Assembly (NCBI RefSeq): GCF_900240215.1
Contig: NZ_LT964681.1
Span: forward strand, 782,188-817,143
Direction: 5' to 3'
Length of the DNA: 34,956 nt
Source of the DNA: Raoultibacter timonensis
GTDB taxonomy: Bacteria > Actinomycetota > Coriobacteriia > Coriobacteriales > Eggerthellaceae
In this document: positions 1-7,922 of the stretch, piece after piece
Position numbering within the stretch: the stretch's first letter is position 1
Layout: each line of letters opens with the position of its first letter
Notes under the pieces: model-generated
Seen by the model: the letters and a program-made list of their open reading frames with translations, nothing else
Database searches by the model: none
What the model was told of the DNA's origin: nothing
Translations under genes and position numbers: made by a program

Positions 1-157
1 TCTCGTAGTCCCACGAACTCGGCAGCCAATCACCCGACGGCGCCGCAGATCCCGAAGCGCCCGACGCGCAGCCCGCCAATGCGGCGGATCCGGCGATGGC
101 AGCACCGGCGACAGCGGCACCCTTCAGGAAATTACGACGAGACAATCCTTCGCTCAT
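1..157 (-). CDS. Tat-exported lipoprotein, N-terminal fragment (probable FAD-dependent reductase)
   Basis: Only the first 52 codons are in the window; the gene runs off the left edge. They read as a twin-arginine signal (SRRNFLKGA, residues 6-14), an Ala-rich hydrophobic stretch, and a lipobox ending at Cys30 (LAGC). A Ser/Gly/Ala linker and then WLPSSWDYE follow. The product is therefore probably exported folded and lipid-anchored outside the membrane. In Eggerthellaceae this kind of start, with a W-DYE sequence just before a GxGxxG dinucleotide-binding motif, is typical of fumarate-reductase-like FAD proteins. That domain is outside the window, so the enzyme class is inference. ATG is preceded by a strong AAGGAGGA site. 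The gene is divergent from a LuxR-type regulator, the arrangement usual for regulator and target in this group. Confidence 0.75.
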   Translation of the reverse strand, partial: MSEGLSRRNFLKGAAVAGAAIAGSAALAGCASGASGSAAPSGDWLPSSWDYE

Positions 158-507
158 AGTTCCTCCTTGGATAAGACGGGCAGACCACTAGTGATCGTCA
201 CTCCCTCGCGACGGCGTCCTCCTCCTTGTTGGACAATCTGCCCGACAGCGGGGGTCATTGTAGGAAGGGCGCTGAAAAGAAGCACCGTATAATGGATGTG
301 ATTTTCCATTATTTTATTTTTTGATTTTTGAACTGGGGTTTTACCCGTCAATCGGATCGATAATCCGAGTGATTATTTTCGCCGATGAAGGTAGTATCAT
401 GCCCAAGCCATCGAGGTAGGTATAGTAAACTGATCTGGTAATCGTTGGGATTACCGTGCCAGACGTCGATAGGCTTGCACTTACTACGTTTGTTTTCAGG
501 GGAGAGC
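158..507. promoter_or_regulatory. Divergent intergenic region with two inverted repeats
   Basis: These 350 bases separate the Tat lipoprotein gene from the LuxR gene and are clearly AT-rich around 285-345. They hold a perfect inverted repeat ATAATGGA-N8-TCCATTAT (289-312) and a smaller one TCGGAT-N5-ATCCGA (352-368). Both are plausible operators for the divergent LuxR-type regulator. A TATAGT hexamer at 421-426 could be a -10 box for the plus-strand gene, but no good -35 goes with it. No gene is seen here. Confidence 0.45.
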
Positions 508-2061
508 ATGGGATCACAAGGGGAGCAAAGCGCGGGCGCCAAACTGCTCGGCATCAAGGGAGACCTCGTTGATTACGTTATGGTGATCGTGGGGTTCGGC
601 CTCTGCCGCGCATGGATCGTATCGTGCCTTTCGGCATCGGTTGCGAGCTTCGGCCCGCGGACCGATTGGGTGTTCTTGCTGGCGGGCGCGGCTTCGGCAT
701 CGCTGACCGCCATGGCCATGACGCGGTTCGTCGGCAGCCTGCCGCGCATGCACGAACGTCTGACCGATGTTATGACAGGGCTCATATTGGGTTCCGCCGT
801 CTGCATACCGGCCGCAGCGTGGCTCGATTCGTCGACTCTGCTTTTACTCGGGCTCATCATCGGCGGTGCGGGAGCCGGTTTGCTCCAGGTTATCTGGGGC
901 GAGCGCTTCGCCGCTCAAAACTTGTTCTTCTCGCTCGCCTGCGCGCCGGCTGCCGCCATCGTCACGGGCATCGTGCTCGCCATGTCCTCAACCGATAACC
1001 AACTCACCTTCGTCGTCATCCCGATCCTCTCGCTCCTGCTGCTCGTACTCGAATGCAAGCGATGCAAGATCGAATGGAAAACGGGGCTGCCCGAAGGCAT
1101 GGTAGAAGACGACGTGGCCGATTCGATCATCAGCCCCGACGAGCACGGCGTGCTGCGCGACCGCATGAGGCTCGGCAAAGACTCCGCGAAGCTCATGCTG
1201 TCGATCATGGTGTTCTCGTTCCTCGTTCGGATATTCGACGCCTTTCCCATAAGCGGCGACGACCCGTTCGCCATGGTCGGCGGCAGCGGCGCGTTCAGCC
1301 TTGTAATCGTGGGCGCCATATTCCTCGCCATCTCGTTTCTGCTCAAAGACCGCATGAACGTATCGTTCGTCTACCGGCTCTCGGTGCCCATCATGATCGC
1401 CGGCTTGATAGCGATGGCTCTGCTCTTCGAACAACGCACCTATTTCTCCGTCTTGGCCGTGAGCGTCGGCTACGAGCTGTTCGACATCCTCTCATGGGTG
1501 CTGTTCGGCGAAATCGCCCGCAGGATAGGCCGCAACGCCGCACCCTACGTGTTCGGCATCGGCGTGACGTTTACCTTTATAGGCATGGCCGCAGGATACG
1601 TGCTCAGCGCCGTGCTGACCCCGCTCGTAAACGCCGGGGACGTAACGATCGGAACCGTCGCCCTCATTTCAGTCCTCTGCCTTGCCGTCGTCGCGTTCAT
1701 GGTGTTGCCCGAAAGCGCAGTTGCCTCCATTCTCTCTATCAAGAAACCCAGCAAGAAATCGGAAGCACCCAAGGAAGAAGCCGAAGACGAAACGATGCCG
1801 GCCATCACCCTCGAGGCGAAGTGCAACGGCATCGCCGAAGAATGCGGGCTTACGCCGCGCGAGGAAGAAGTGCTCACGTTTCTCGCGCGCGGCAGAACCC
1901 TTTCGATCGTGGCACGCGATCTGCATATCGCGAAGAACACCGCCCGCACCCACATCGAGAAGATCTACCAGAAAACGGGCATCCACAAGCAACAGGAGCT
2001 CATCGACTACGTGGAGGAGTGGGAGCCCGAAATCGCCTTGCAGGAGCGGGCGGCAGAGTAA
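508..2061 (+). CDS. Membrane-bound LuxR-family transcriptional regulator
   Basis: 517 residues. The first ~410 are a series of about twelve hydrophobic segments resembling an MFS-type membrane domain. A charged linker rich in K/E follows, then a C-terminal LuxR/GerE helix-turn-helix from about residue 448 (LTPREEEVLTFLARG, then the recognition region HIAKNTARTHIEKIY). This architecture is greatly expanded in Eggerthellaceae, where such genes usually lie beside a reductase gene they are thought to control. The likely role is sensing a small molecule at the membrane and regulating the divergent Tat lipoprotein gene. I chose the ATG at 508, preceded by CAGGGGAGAG, over an in-frame TTG 63 bases upstream that has no ribosome site. 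The ligand is unknown. Confidence 0.85.
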   Translation: MGSQGEQSAGAKLLGIKGDLVDYVMVIVGFGLCRAWIVSCLSASVASFGPRTDWVFLLAGAASASLTAMAMTRFVGSLPRMHERLTDVMTGLILGSAVCIPAAAWLDSSTLLLLGLIIGGAGAGLLQVIWGERFAAQNLFFSLACAPAAAIVTGIVLAMSSTDNQLTFVVIPILSLLLLVLECKRCKIEWKTGLPEGMVEDDVADSIISPDEHGVLRDRMRLGKDSAKLMLSIMVFSFLVRIFDAFPISGDDPFAMVGGSGAFSLVIVGAIFLAISFLLKDRMNVSFVYRLSVPIMIAGLIAMALLFEQRTYFSVLAVSVGYELFDILSWVLFGEIARRIGRNAAPYVFGIGVTFTFIGMAAGYVLSAVLTPLVNAGDVTIGTVALISVLCLAVVAFMVLPESAVASILSIKKPSKKSEAPKEEAEDETMPAITLEAKCNGIAEECGLTPREEEVLTFLARGRTLSIVARDLHIAKNTARTHIEKIYQKTGIHKQQELIDYVEEWEPEIALQERAAE

Positions 2062-2069
2062 AACGCAAA

Positions 2070-2110
2070 CGGCCGGCCGACTGCGCCGAACAGCGCGCAT
2101 CGACCGGCCG
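2070..2110 (-). terminator. GC-rich hairpin between convergent genes
   Basis: Arms at 2070-2080 and 2100-2110 form an 11-bp stem with a 19-base loop. Read on the minus strand the stem has a single G-U pair; on the plus strand that position is a C-A mismatch. It lies between the convergent ends of the LuxR gene and the cyclophilin gene. There is no T-run, so termination is only suggested. Confidence 0.35.
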
Positions 2111-2178
2111 GCACTACCTCGAGAGCGCTTTCGAGAGCGCCCGCTGCGAACGGGGGGCTGCTGCGCTCTGCGCGGCAG

Positions 2179-2862
2179 CTAGATGGCAGCCTTTTTGCCC
2201 AGAAGCTCGCCGAGCGCCCGCATGGCGAGGTAATCGGGGTTCGGCACCGCCTCTTCGCCCTCGTCGCCCTGCACGGTAACGGTCTCGGGAATCAGACCGT
2301 CATCGGGCAGTTCGTGGGCTCCCTCGATCGTAACGCTTCTGATCTCGTCGCCGATCCTCAAAGCATGCACCACGTCGAGCCCCTCGACGACGTTTCCGAA
2401 CACGGTGAATTTGTCGTCGTATTCGGGATGGTCGGCAAGCGAGAAGAAAAACTGGCAGCTGCCGCTGTCGGGTTTCGCCTTATGGGTGAGCGAAAGCGCA
2501 CCCTCAACGTGACGGTTGCGGGGGTTGAGCTCCCATTCATCCTTGATTACATAGCCGGGATCTCCCACACCCGGATGAATGCCGCGCAGTTGCTCGCGCA
2601 CTGCCATGCGAACCTGCTGCGGGCGAAGCGCACGGGTGATCGGACATCCGCCCACCACCACATCGCCCTCTTTGCGACCGTGGAAGTTCAGCCCATCGTA
2701 GAATCCCTTGCAGGCGAGCTCGACGAAGTTGCCTACGGTAGCGGGCGCGTCGCTTCCCTTGAGCTGCACGCGGATGGTACCCTTGTTCGTATCGATAACG
2801 GCCATCTCCTCGCCCGACGGAACGTAGCGCGGCGTATAGAGCGGCTTGATGATCTGTGCCAT
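2179..2862 (-). CDS. Peptidyl-prolyl cis-trans isomerase, cyclophilin type
   Basis: 227 residues with a cyclophilin fold. Family motifs are FYDGLNFHGR, an AL-S-LTH segment, SGSCQFFFSLADHPEYDDKF and TVFGNVVEGLDVV. Cyclophilins speed proline isomerisation during protein folding. No signal peptide is seen, so it should be cytoplasmic. The N-terminal 20 residues (AQIIKPLYTPRYVP) and the insert around VREQLRGIHPGVGDPGYVIKDEWE are longer than in minimal cyclophilins. ATG is preceded by GGGAGGA. It is the last gene on this strand after the NifH-like gene, 82 bases downstream of it. It may be co-transcribed as a folding helper or may simply be a neighbour; no promoter is evident in the gap. Confidence 0.9.
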   Translation of the reverse strand: MAQIIKPLYTPRYVPSGEEMAVIDTNKGTIRVQLKGSDAPATVGNFVELACKGFYDGLNFHGRKEGDVVVGGCPITRALRPQQVRMAVREQLRGIHPGVGDPGYVIKDEWELNPRNRHVEGALSLTHKAKPDSGSCQFFFSLADHPEYDDKFTVFGNVVEGLDVVHALRIGDEIRSVTIEGAHELPDDGLIPETVTVQGDEGEEAVPNPDYLAMRALGELLGKKAAI

Positions 2863-2944
2863 GACGGTCCTCCCTCAAACACACGGTTTTCCTTGCCAGG
2901 GAACCTTACCGCCACATGCCGCGGCGCACATCGGATCGATAATC

Positions 2945-3799
2945 CTATTTGCCCGCCGCCCGCTCGGCAATGCTCAACGCGAGCTCGCGCAGGCGTTCGC
3001 GCGAAAGCGGCGTGGGTACGCTGAACCGCTCGTTGACCTCGATCGCATGCGCGAGCGCGCGGTAGGCATCGGCCTGTTCGCTTGTCGGAGCATACTGAAT
3101 AACCGTTTGCTTGTTGAGTTCGCTTTGCTGAACGATGTTGTCGCGCGGGATCACGCCGACAACCGACGTGCCCAGCTCCTCGGCAAACGTCTGCACGAGC
3201 TCCACCTCGCCTGCCACGTTTCGGCAGTTGCAGATGACGCCGCCCAAGCGGGCGCGTCCCGAAGAGGCGAACTTGAGGATGCCCGTCGCGATGTTGTTCG
3301 CCGCGTAAAGCGCCATCATCTCACCGCTCGTTACCAGGTATATCTCCTGCGCCTTGCCTTCGCGAATCGGCATGGCGAACCCGCCGCATACCACGTCGCC
3401 GAGCACGTCGTAGAACACGTAGTCGAGCCCGTCGTGGATGATGCCCTGCCGTTCGATGAGCTCGATGGCGCAGATGATACCGCGTCCCGCGCACCCCACG
3501 CCCGGCTCGGGTCCGCCCGATTCAACACAGGCGATATCGGCGAACCCCGTATGGACGATGCCCTCGACAGGCGCATTGGGGGCCGCGTTGCGCGATTGCG
3601 ATCGCACTTTCTCGAGCACGGTTTCCTGGAAGAGCTCGCCGGTCAAAAGCGAGGTGCAATCGGCCTTGGGATCACATCCCACCACGAGCATCTTTAGTCC
3701 CGCTTCGCCGAGCGCCGCGGCGATGTTCTGGCTGGTGGTCGATTTACCGATGCCTCCCTTGCCATAGAAAGCGATCTGTCGAAGCAGTTGTTCTCCCAT
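2945..3799 (-). CDS. NifH-like nitrogenase iron protein homologue
   Basis: 284 residues, close to true NifH (about 290). It shows the P-loop GKGGIGKST (13-21) and the two cysteines that bridge the dimer's [4Fe-4S] cluster: Cys103 in VGCAGRG and Cys138 in [11 protein letters not shown]. The stretch after Cys138 ([13 protein letters not shown], then [13 protein letters not shown]) is almost that of NifH and unlike BchL/ChlL. The protein should be an ATP-driven electron donor to the NifD/K-like proteins encoded just upstream. Arg106, in the position ADP-ribosylated in some NifH proteins, is present. ATG is preceded by AAGGATGCGCA. It follows the NifK-like gene by 66 bases that contain a strong hairpin. 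Nitrogen fixation is not implied, because the partner proteins lack the FeMo-co ligands. Confidence 0.92.
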   Translation of the reverse strand: MGEQLLRQIAFYGKGGIGKSTTSQNIAAALGEAGLKMLVVGCDPKADCTSLLTGELFQETVLEKVRSQSRNAAPNAPVEGIVHTGFADIACVESGGPEPGVGCAGRGIICAIELIERQGIIHDGLDYVFYDVLGDVVCGGFAMPIREGKAQEIYLVTSGEMMALYAANNIATGILKFASSGRARLGGVICNCRNVAGEVELVQTFAEELGTSVVGVIPRDNIVQQSELNKQTVIQYAPTSEQADAYRALAHAIEVNERFSVPTPLSRERLRELALSIAERAAGK

Positions 3800-3826
3800 T
3801 GCGCATCCTTGCCTTTCGTCCTACCG

Positions 3827-3855
3827 TGCGCCGGTTATGCTGAGCATCCGGCGCA
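3827..3855 (-). other. Intercistronic hairpin between NifK-like and NifH-like genes
   Basis: Perfect 8-bp arms TGCGCCGG/CCGGCGCA enclose an inner ATGC-TGA-GCAT stem, with two unpaired T bases on one side. It fills most of the 66-base gap and has no T-run after it. Such hairpins in nif operons are thought to affect mRNA stability, so this one could set the ratio of the Fe-protein homologue to its partners. That role is inference; the structure is seen directly. Confidence 0.6.
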
Positions 3856-3865
3856 TACGCCTTGC

Positions 3866-5254
3866 TTAAAAATACCGTGAGATCGAGAGATCCTCGGGTG
3901 CCATGCCGCGCTCCCCCGCGTCGACAAGCGCACAGGCGATGCGCCGTAAAAGCGCAAGCGCGCCGCGATACCCCGCAATCGGCTCCGTATAGGAAAGAGG
4001 CCGATCCACTACGGGAAATCCGATCCTAACAAGCGCAACGCCCTCGCGCGCAGCCAGCCGCTTGTTGCGCGTATCGCCGAGCACCAGAGCAACGGGATTC
4101 GAAGCAACGTGCTCTTCGACCGTTTGGCGATCGACGCCCGTAAGCACCGCGCAATCCTTCGGCAGGGCCACCTCGCTTCGCAACCGATCCTCGAAACCAG
4201 CCGTCGTATCGCCAACCGCAATGCAACTCGGCACCATACCCGCATCGACAGCGAACGAAGCCGCTGCCGCAGCTTGATCGGCATCGCAGCACACGAGGAT
4301 ACGCTTGCCGTAGAGCTGATCGGCCACCTGCATCAAGCAATCGATGACCTGCTTCCGCTCGCGCACGATCCAGCTGGGCGCCTCTCGTCCAGACAGATCA
4401 ACGAGCGCTGCGATCATGCGATCGGTCGCCGTTATGCCCAAGGGAAGCGGCAGTTCGGCCACGGTGGCGGCGGGCGCAACCTCGCGCAGCGCGCAAGCGC
4501 TTTCCGCCGTTGCCTCGTAGCCGAGCGCCAACCCGCACGAGCACTGCGAAACCCGTTCGATCTCCGTGCGCGGCGTACCGCCGGGCGCATAGCACGACGG
4601 GTCGTCGGGCGTCTTGCAATCGAACACGCCCCGCGCATCGGGAAGCACCGTCACCTCGTCGAAAAACGCTTCGGCATACCCCACGGCAACATCGACGTCG
4701 CACGGGTTGAGCCACCCGGGAAGCAGGCACAGGCGGCGCGCAGACGCAGCAGCCGGTGCGGAGGATGTCGCAGCAACCGACGACGCGCTGCCGCCGAGCT
4801 GGCGGATGAGCGCCGCAACGGTTGCACCGTAGCCTGCAAGCTGAGAGCCGGCGTACCCCGGCGTCGAAACCCACACGACCGATTTGTTCTTTGGCACCTC
4901 GAGCCTGTCTGCGATGCCGCCCATATCGTCGCCGATCGTCTCGGACAAACACGTGGTGCTTATCACGAGCACCTCGGGATCGTACAGGCGAAACACGTTT
5001 TCCACCGCCTCGACAACCTCGAGTTCGCCCCCGAACATCGCCGCTCGATCGCGTAAAAGCGTCGAGGGCACGTGCACGGTTTTCTGAAAGTGCTTCGCCA
5101 GCTCCATGCGCTGGAAACGGCAGCACCCCGATGCACCGTGGGAAAGCGGCAATCCGCCATGCACCCCGAAAGCGGCGTACATGGCCCCGATGGGCGCGCA
5201 CGGGTTGAGCGGATCGATGCAGAGCGAGCGTGGTTGGCTAGCGTTTCCCGTCAT
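3866..5254 (-). CDS. NifK-like nitrogenase component 1 beta-chain homologue
   Basis: 462 residues of the nitrogenase component 1 superfamily. Three cysteines match the P-cluster ligands of NifK (Cys70, 95, 153 in Azotobacter): Cys19 in NPCAPIGA, Cys44 in HGASGCC, and Cys102 in STTCLSETIGDD. The spacings of 25 and 58 are the same as in NifK. Around residues 62-76 VPSTLLRDRAAMFGG also fits the family. From about residue 130 the protein diverges and contains an Ala/Ser-rich stretch (SSVAATSSAPAAASARR). The ATG overlaps the stop of the NifD-like gene in an ATGA, which implies translational coupling and a heteromeric complex; an in-frame ATG four codons upstream is possible. The substrate is unknown. 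Confidence 0.88.
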   Translation of the reverse strand: MTGNASQPRSLCIDPLNPCAPIGAMYAAFGVHGGLPLSHGASGCCRFQRMELAKHFQKTVHVPSTLLRDRAAMFGGELEVVEAVENVFRLYDPEVLVISTTCLSETIGDDMGGIADRLEVPKNKSVVWVSTPGYAGSQLAGYGATVAALIRQLGGSASSVAATSSAPAAASARRLCLLPGWLNPCDVDVAVGYAEAFFDEVTVLPDARGVFDCKTPDDPSCYAPGGTPRTEIERVSQCSCGLALGYEATAESACALREVAPAATVAELPLPLGITATDRMIAALVDLSGREAPSWIVRERKQVIDCLMQVADQLYGKRILVCCDADQAAAAASFAVDAGMVPSCIAVGDTTAGFEDRLRSEVALPKDCAVLTGVDRQTVEEHVASNPVALVLGDTRNKRLAAREGVALVRIGFPVVDRPLSYTEPIAGYRGALALLRRIACALVDAGERGMAPEDLSISRYF

Positions 5255-6708
5255 CGTGCTTCCCATCCCCTCATCCACGACGGCTGATCCAACACCCAAT
5301 GCGACAGATCGCGCGCCTGCGCCAAATCCCTCGCATACCGCTCGAAGCCGTCGAACCCCATGTAGTCGGTCCCCCGCTCGTCCGAAAGGAACTTCTCCGA
5401 GCGCATGGTGGCGCTCGCGTAGCCGAACCGCTCCCCGATTCCAGCAAAGCACAGATCGGGGGCGAGCAGCGCAATGAGCGTGCTCACCTGTGCGCGATCG
5501 AGCTTTACGCGCAGCCAGGCGAAGGCCCGCTTCGGATAGTCGATCTCGGGGCATCCGGGCAGTCGCGTTACCGTTTGGGCATCGTCGAACCCGAACGCGC
5601 GAAACTCGGACTTGCCGAGCCCGTCCGCCAACGAACACGGCACATGCACGGTGAAGCCCTCTTCGGTATACACCTCGGCCTCGTAATCCTGAGCGACCAT
5701 GATGACATCCATGCCGAGCTCGCTCGAGAGCACCGCAAAATCGTTGCTGCGGAAGATGTCCTCGAACGCAGCGACCCTCATGCCATCGAAATCGGCGCGG
5801 CACCGCACACGCACCGGTTCGATGCGCGCGCACTCCTCGCGGATAACCTGCTCGGTTCGCTCGGCTAAGCCCTCGTCTTCGAAAAACGCCGCCATCGCAC
5901 GAAGCGATGCAGCGATGTTGCCGATACCGGTCAGGTTGACGCGCATGAACCCCGAACCATACCGCTCTCGGTACATGAGCGGCACCTCGTCGATCGCCTT
6001 GCCCGAATCGAGCACGACGAGCTTCGCTTCATGGCTTCGTACGATATCACGGTAGGTGGTGATGCCCATGAGCGAGCACACCACGTCGTAGCCGACACGC
6101 CCGAAGATGTCTTTCATCTCCCGCGCACGATCGTCTCCGCACGCTTCGCTCATGAAATGGATGGGGAACTCGCCCGTCCTGCGGCTTTCGCGCCCAACCC
6201 AATTGTCGAGGATCTGCTTGCCTCCGTGCAGCCACCCCGGCTCGCTTTTGAATCCCTCGCACGAAAGCGGCAGGATATCGACGCCGTTTCGCTCGGCCGC
6301 ATCGCGTGCGACCTGCTCGATATCGTCGCCGATGAGCCCGACCGGACACGTCGCGCAGATGGCGATGGCCTCGGGTGCATAGCGCTCGACCGCTTCGTCG
6401 ATGGCGCGAGCGAGCTTTTCCTCGCCGCCGAAGATCACATCGGTTTCATCCATATGCGTCGAGAAGGTCCGCGCGATATGCGCGGGGCGCTCGGCCCCAT
6501 CCGCGCCTCGATAGCCGTTGATGCCCGAAAAGTATGCACATCCCACCGGGCCGTGGGTTATCAGCAGCACGTCCTCGATACCGCTCATCATGAGCCCGCG
6601 GCATGCCATGTACGAGCAGCCTCCTCCGTAGAAGACACCCGGAATGGCCATGAGCCGCCTTGTCGGGCAAGGCGGCTCATCGGTTTGCTGCAATGGCTTG
6701 GATTCCAT
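5251..6708 (-). CDS. NifD-like nitrogenase component 1 alpha-chain homologue
   Basis: 485 residues. Cys31 (GGGCSYMAC), Cys57 (HGPVGCAYFSG) and Cys121 (CPVGLIGDDI) match the NifD P-cluster ligands Cys62, 88 and 154; the first spacing is identical at 26. ETDVIFGGEEKL (88-99) and the C-terminal MGFDGFERYARD (450-461) are NifD-like. An ungapped comparison from recalled NifD sequence of the region AKLVVLDSGKAIDEVPLMYRERYG puts Ser235 at FeMo-co ligand Cys275. The segment before GFDGF puts Leu441 at His442. The enzyme therefore keeps the electron-relay cluster site but not the canonical cofactor anchors, as in group IV nitrogenase-like proteins. It starts 13 bases after the binding-lipoprotein stop, so it belongs to the transporter operon. 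Confidence 0.88.
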   Translation of the reverse strand: MESKPLQQTDEPPCPTRRLMAIPGVFYGGGCSYMACRGLMMSGIEDVLLITHGPVGCAYFSGINGYRGADGAERPAHIARTFSTHMDETDVIFGGEEKLARAIDEAVERYAPEAIAICATCPVGLIGDDIEQVARDAAERNGVDILPLSCEGFKSEPGWLHGGKQILDNWVGRESRRTGEFPIHFMSEACGDDRAREMKDIFGRVGYDVVCSLMGITTYRDIVRSHEAKLVVLDSGKAIDEVPLMYRERYGSGFMRVNLTGIGNIAASLRAMAAFFEDEGLAERTEQVIREECARIEPVRVRCRADFDGMRVAAFEDIFRSNDFAVLSSELGMDVIMVAQDYEAEVYTEEGFTVHVPCSLADGLGKSEFRAFGFDDAQTVTRLPGCPEIDYPKRAFAWLRVKLDRAQVSTLIALLAPDLCFAGIGERFGYASATMRSEKFLSDERGTDYMGFDGFERYARDLAQARDLSHWVLDQPSWMRGWEAR

Positions 6709-6721
6709 CGATCCCCAGCGG

Positions 6722-7843
6722 TTACTCGAAGCTCAGCTGATCTTGGTTGAGCAGCGAGGTTACCTGGGTATCGGACAGGTCGACACGGTAGAAAAGCTTG
6801 TAGAAATCCTTCACTTCCTGTTCGATGTCGATGTCGATGTCGGGATAGCACACGGTTGCGAACCACTGGATGCCCATGAGGCGCATGACGTTCGGCGGAC
6901 GGTCGAACCAGTTGAAGGGCACGGCGGGCGTGGTGTACACTTCGCCGTCTTTCACGGCCTGGATGTCGGCCCACTGCGGGTTCTCCATGATGTCATCGGC
7001 AAGCACGAAACCCGAATGGCATAAAATGAGCTCGGGATCCCACGAGATAACCTGCTCGATCGAAACCTCGGTACGGCCCTGGCCCGACTTCATTTCGACG
7101 TCGGCAACATTGGTAACCTTGCAGTAGTCGAGCACTTCGGTGTGCGACGATCCGGTCGGGTCGGTGGCAAGGCCATCGGAGTTCTCGGCGTAGTACACCC
7201 TCGGACGCTCGGAATCGGGAATGGCGTCGATCTTCTTCACCACATCGGCAAGCTTGGTCTCGTAGTAGGTCGCGAGCTCTTCGCCGCGCTCCGCTTCGCC
7301 GATCCAATCGCCGAGCGTGCGGTAGACCTCGGCGGTACGCTCGAGGGCACTCGACGCGCAGACGACCGGAATGCCCGTTTCCTTCTGGATCTGATCGGGA
7401 ACATCGTCGTTGCCGAGAGTTCCGTCGGTGCCCACATAGATGATGACGTCGGGATCGAGCGTGATGATATCTTCCATGTTGGCCGTTACCTGCTGACCCA
7501 TCCAGCCGCCGATGACGGGCATCGAAGCAAGCTCTTCGGGCAGGTACTCCATGGCCGCTGCGGTCGGCTCGTTCACCCAGCCGATGATCTTGTCGGGCGA
7601 AAGCGTGGCCACCATGGCCTCGCCGGTCGGCACGGCGCAATACACCGAGTTCACTTCGGTCGGAATGGTTACCGTACGGCCCGCCATGTCGGTGATCTCA
7701 CGTTCGGTGGCTTGCGGCTCCGCCTGCTGCTGTTGCTCCTCTTTGTTTTCCGCAGGCTGCTGCTCGTTGTTGCTCGAACAACCCGCAACCAGAGGAAGCG
7801 CCAGCATGCACGCCATGATGAGCGCTACTATCTTGCGTTTCAT
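6722..7843 (-). CDS. ABC transporter substrate-binding lipoprotein, metal-chelate/cobalamin type
   Basis: 373 residues with a lipoprotein signal (MKRKIVALIMACMLALPLVAGC, modified Cys22) and a Gln/Glu-rich linker. A periplasmic-binding fold of the FecB/BtuF class (PF01497) follows: ITDMAGRTVTIP near the start and a C-terminal FNWFDRPPNVMRLMGIQWFA region. Members bind ferric siderophores, haem, cobalamin or, in the MolA branch, molybdate/tungstate, and the sequence alone does not settle which. The location next to nitrogenase-like genes and across from a moeA-like gene makes a metal or tetrapyrrole cargo attractive. ATG has AAAGGA six bases upstream. The next gene, NifD-like, starts 13 bases after the stop. 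Confidence 0.88.
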   Translation of the reverse strand: MKRKIVALIMACMLALPLVAGCSSNNEQQPAENKEEQQQQAEPQATEREITDMAGRTVTIPTEVNSVYCAVPTGEAMVATLSPDKIIGWVNEPTAAAMEYLPEELASMPVIGGWMGQQVTANMEDIITLDPDVIIYVGTDGTLGNDDVPDQIQKETGIPVVCASSALERTAEVYRTLGDWIGEAERGEELATYYETKLADVVKKIDAIPDSERPRVYYAENSDGLATDPTGSSHTEVLDYCKVTNVADVEMKSGQGRTEVSIEQVISWDPELILCHSGFVLADDIMENPQWADIQAVKDGEVYTTPAVPFNWFDRPPNVMRLMGIQWFATVCYPDIDIDIEQEVKDFYKLFYRVDLSDTQVTSLLNQDQLSFE

Positions 7844-7922
7844 AGAAATCCTTTCATCTCTCCCTGTAGGTAGTGCTTCCGATGCATGACCCTACGCTGT
7901 TGCACGAGGGCCGTCTTCGGCT

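Noticed and set aside
351..366. A 16-base sequence ATCGGATCGATAATCC also found at 2930-2945
   Set aside because: One shared 16-mer in 35 kb is not far from chance, and the second copy touches the end of a coding region.
1053..2279. A 408-residue Arg-rich open frame overlapping the first LuxR gene
   Set aside because: Shadow frame of a well-supported gene, with low-complexity Arg/Pro content.
2945..6708. A working N2-fixing nitrogenase
   Set aside because: The FeMo-co ligands are replaced and no nifB, nifE or nifN genes are present in the window, so nitrogen fixation is not supported.
3866..6708. BchN/BchB-type protochlorophyllide reductase
   Set aside because: Sequence around the cysteines is closer to NifD/NifK, six P-cluster cysteines are present, and no chlorophyll genes are near.
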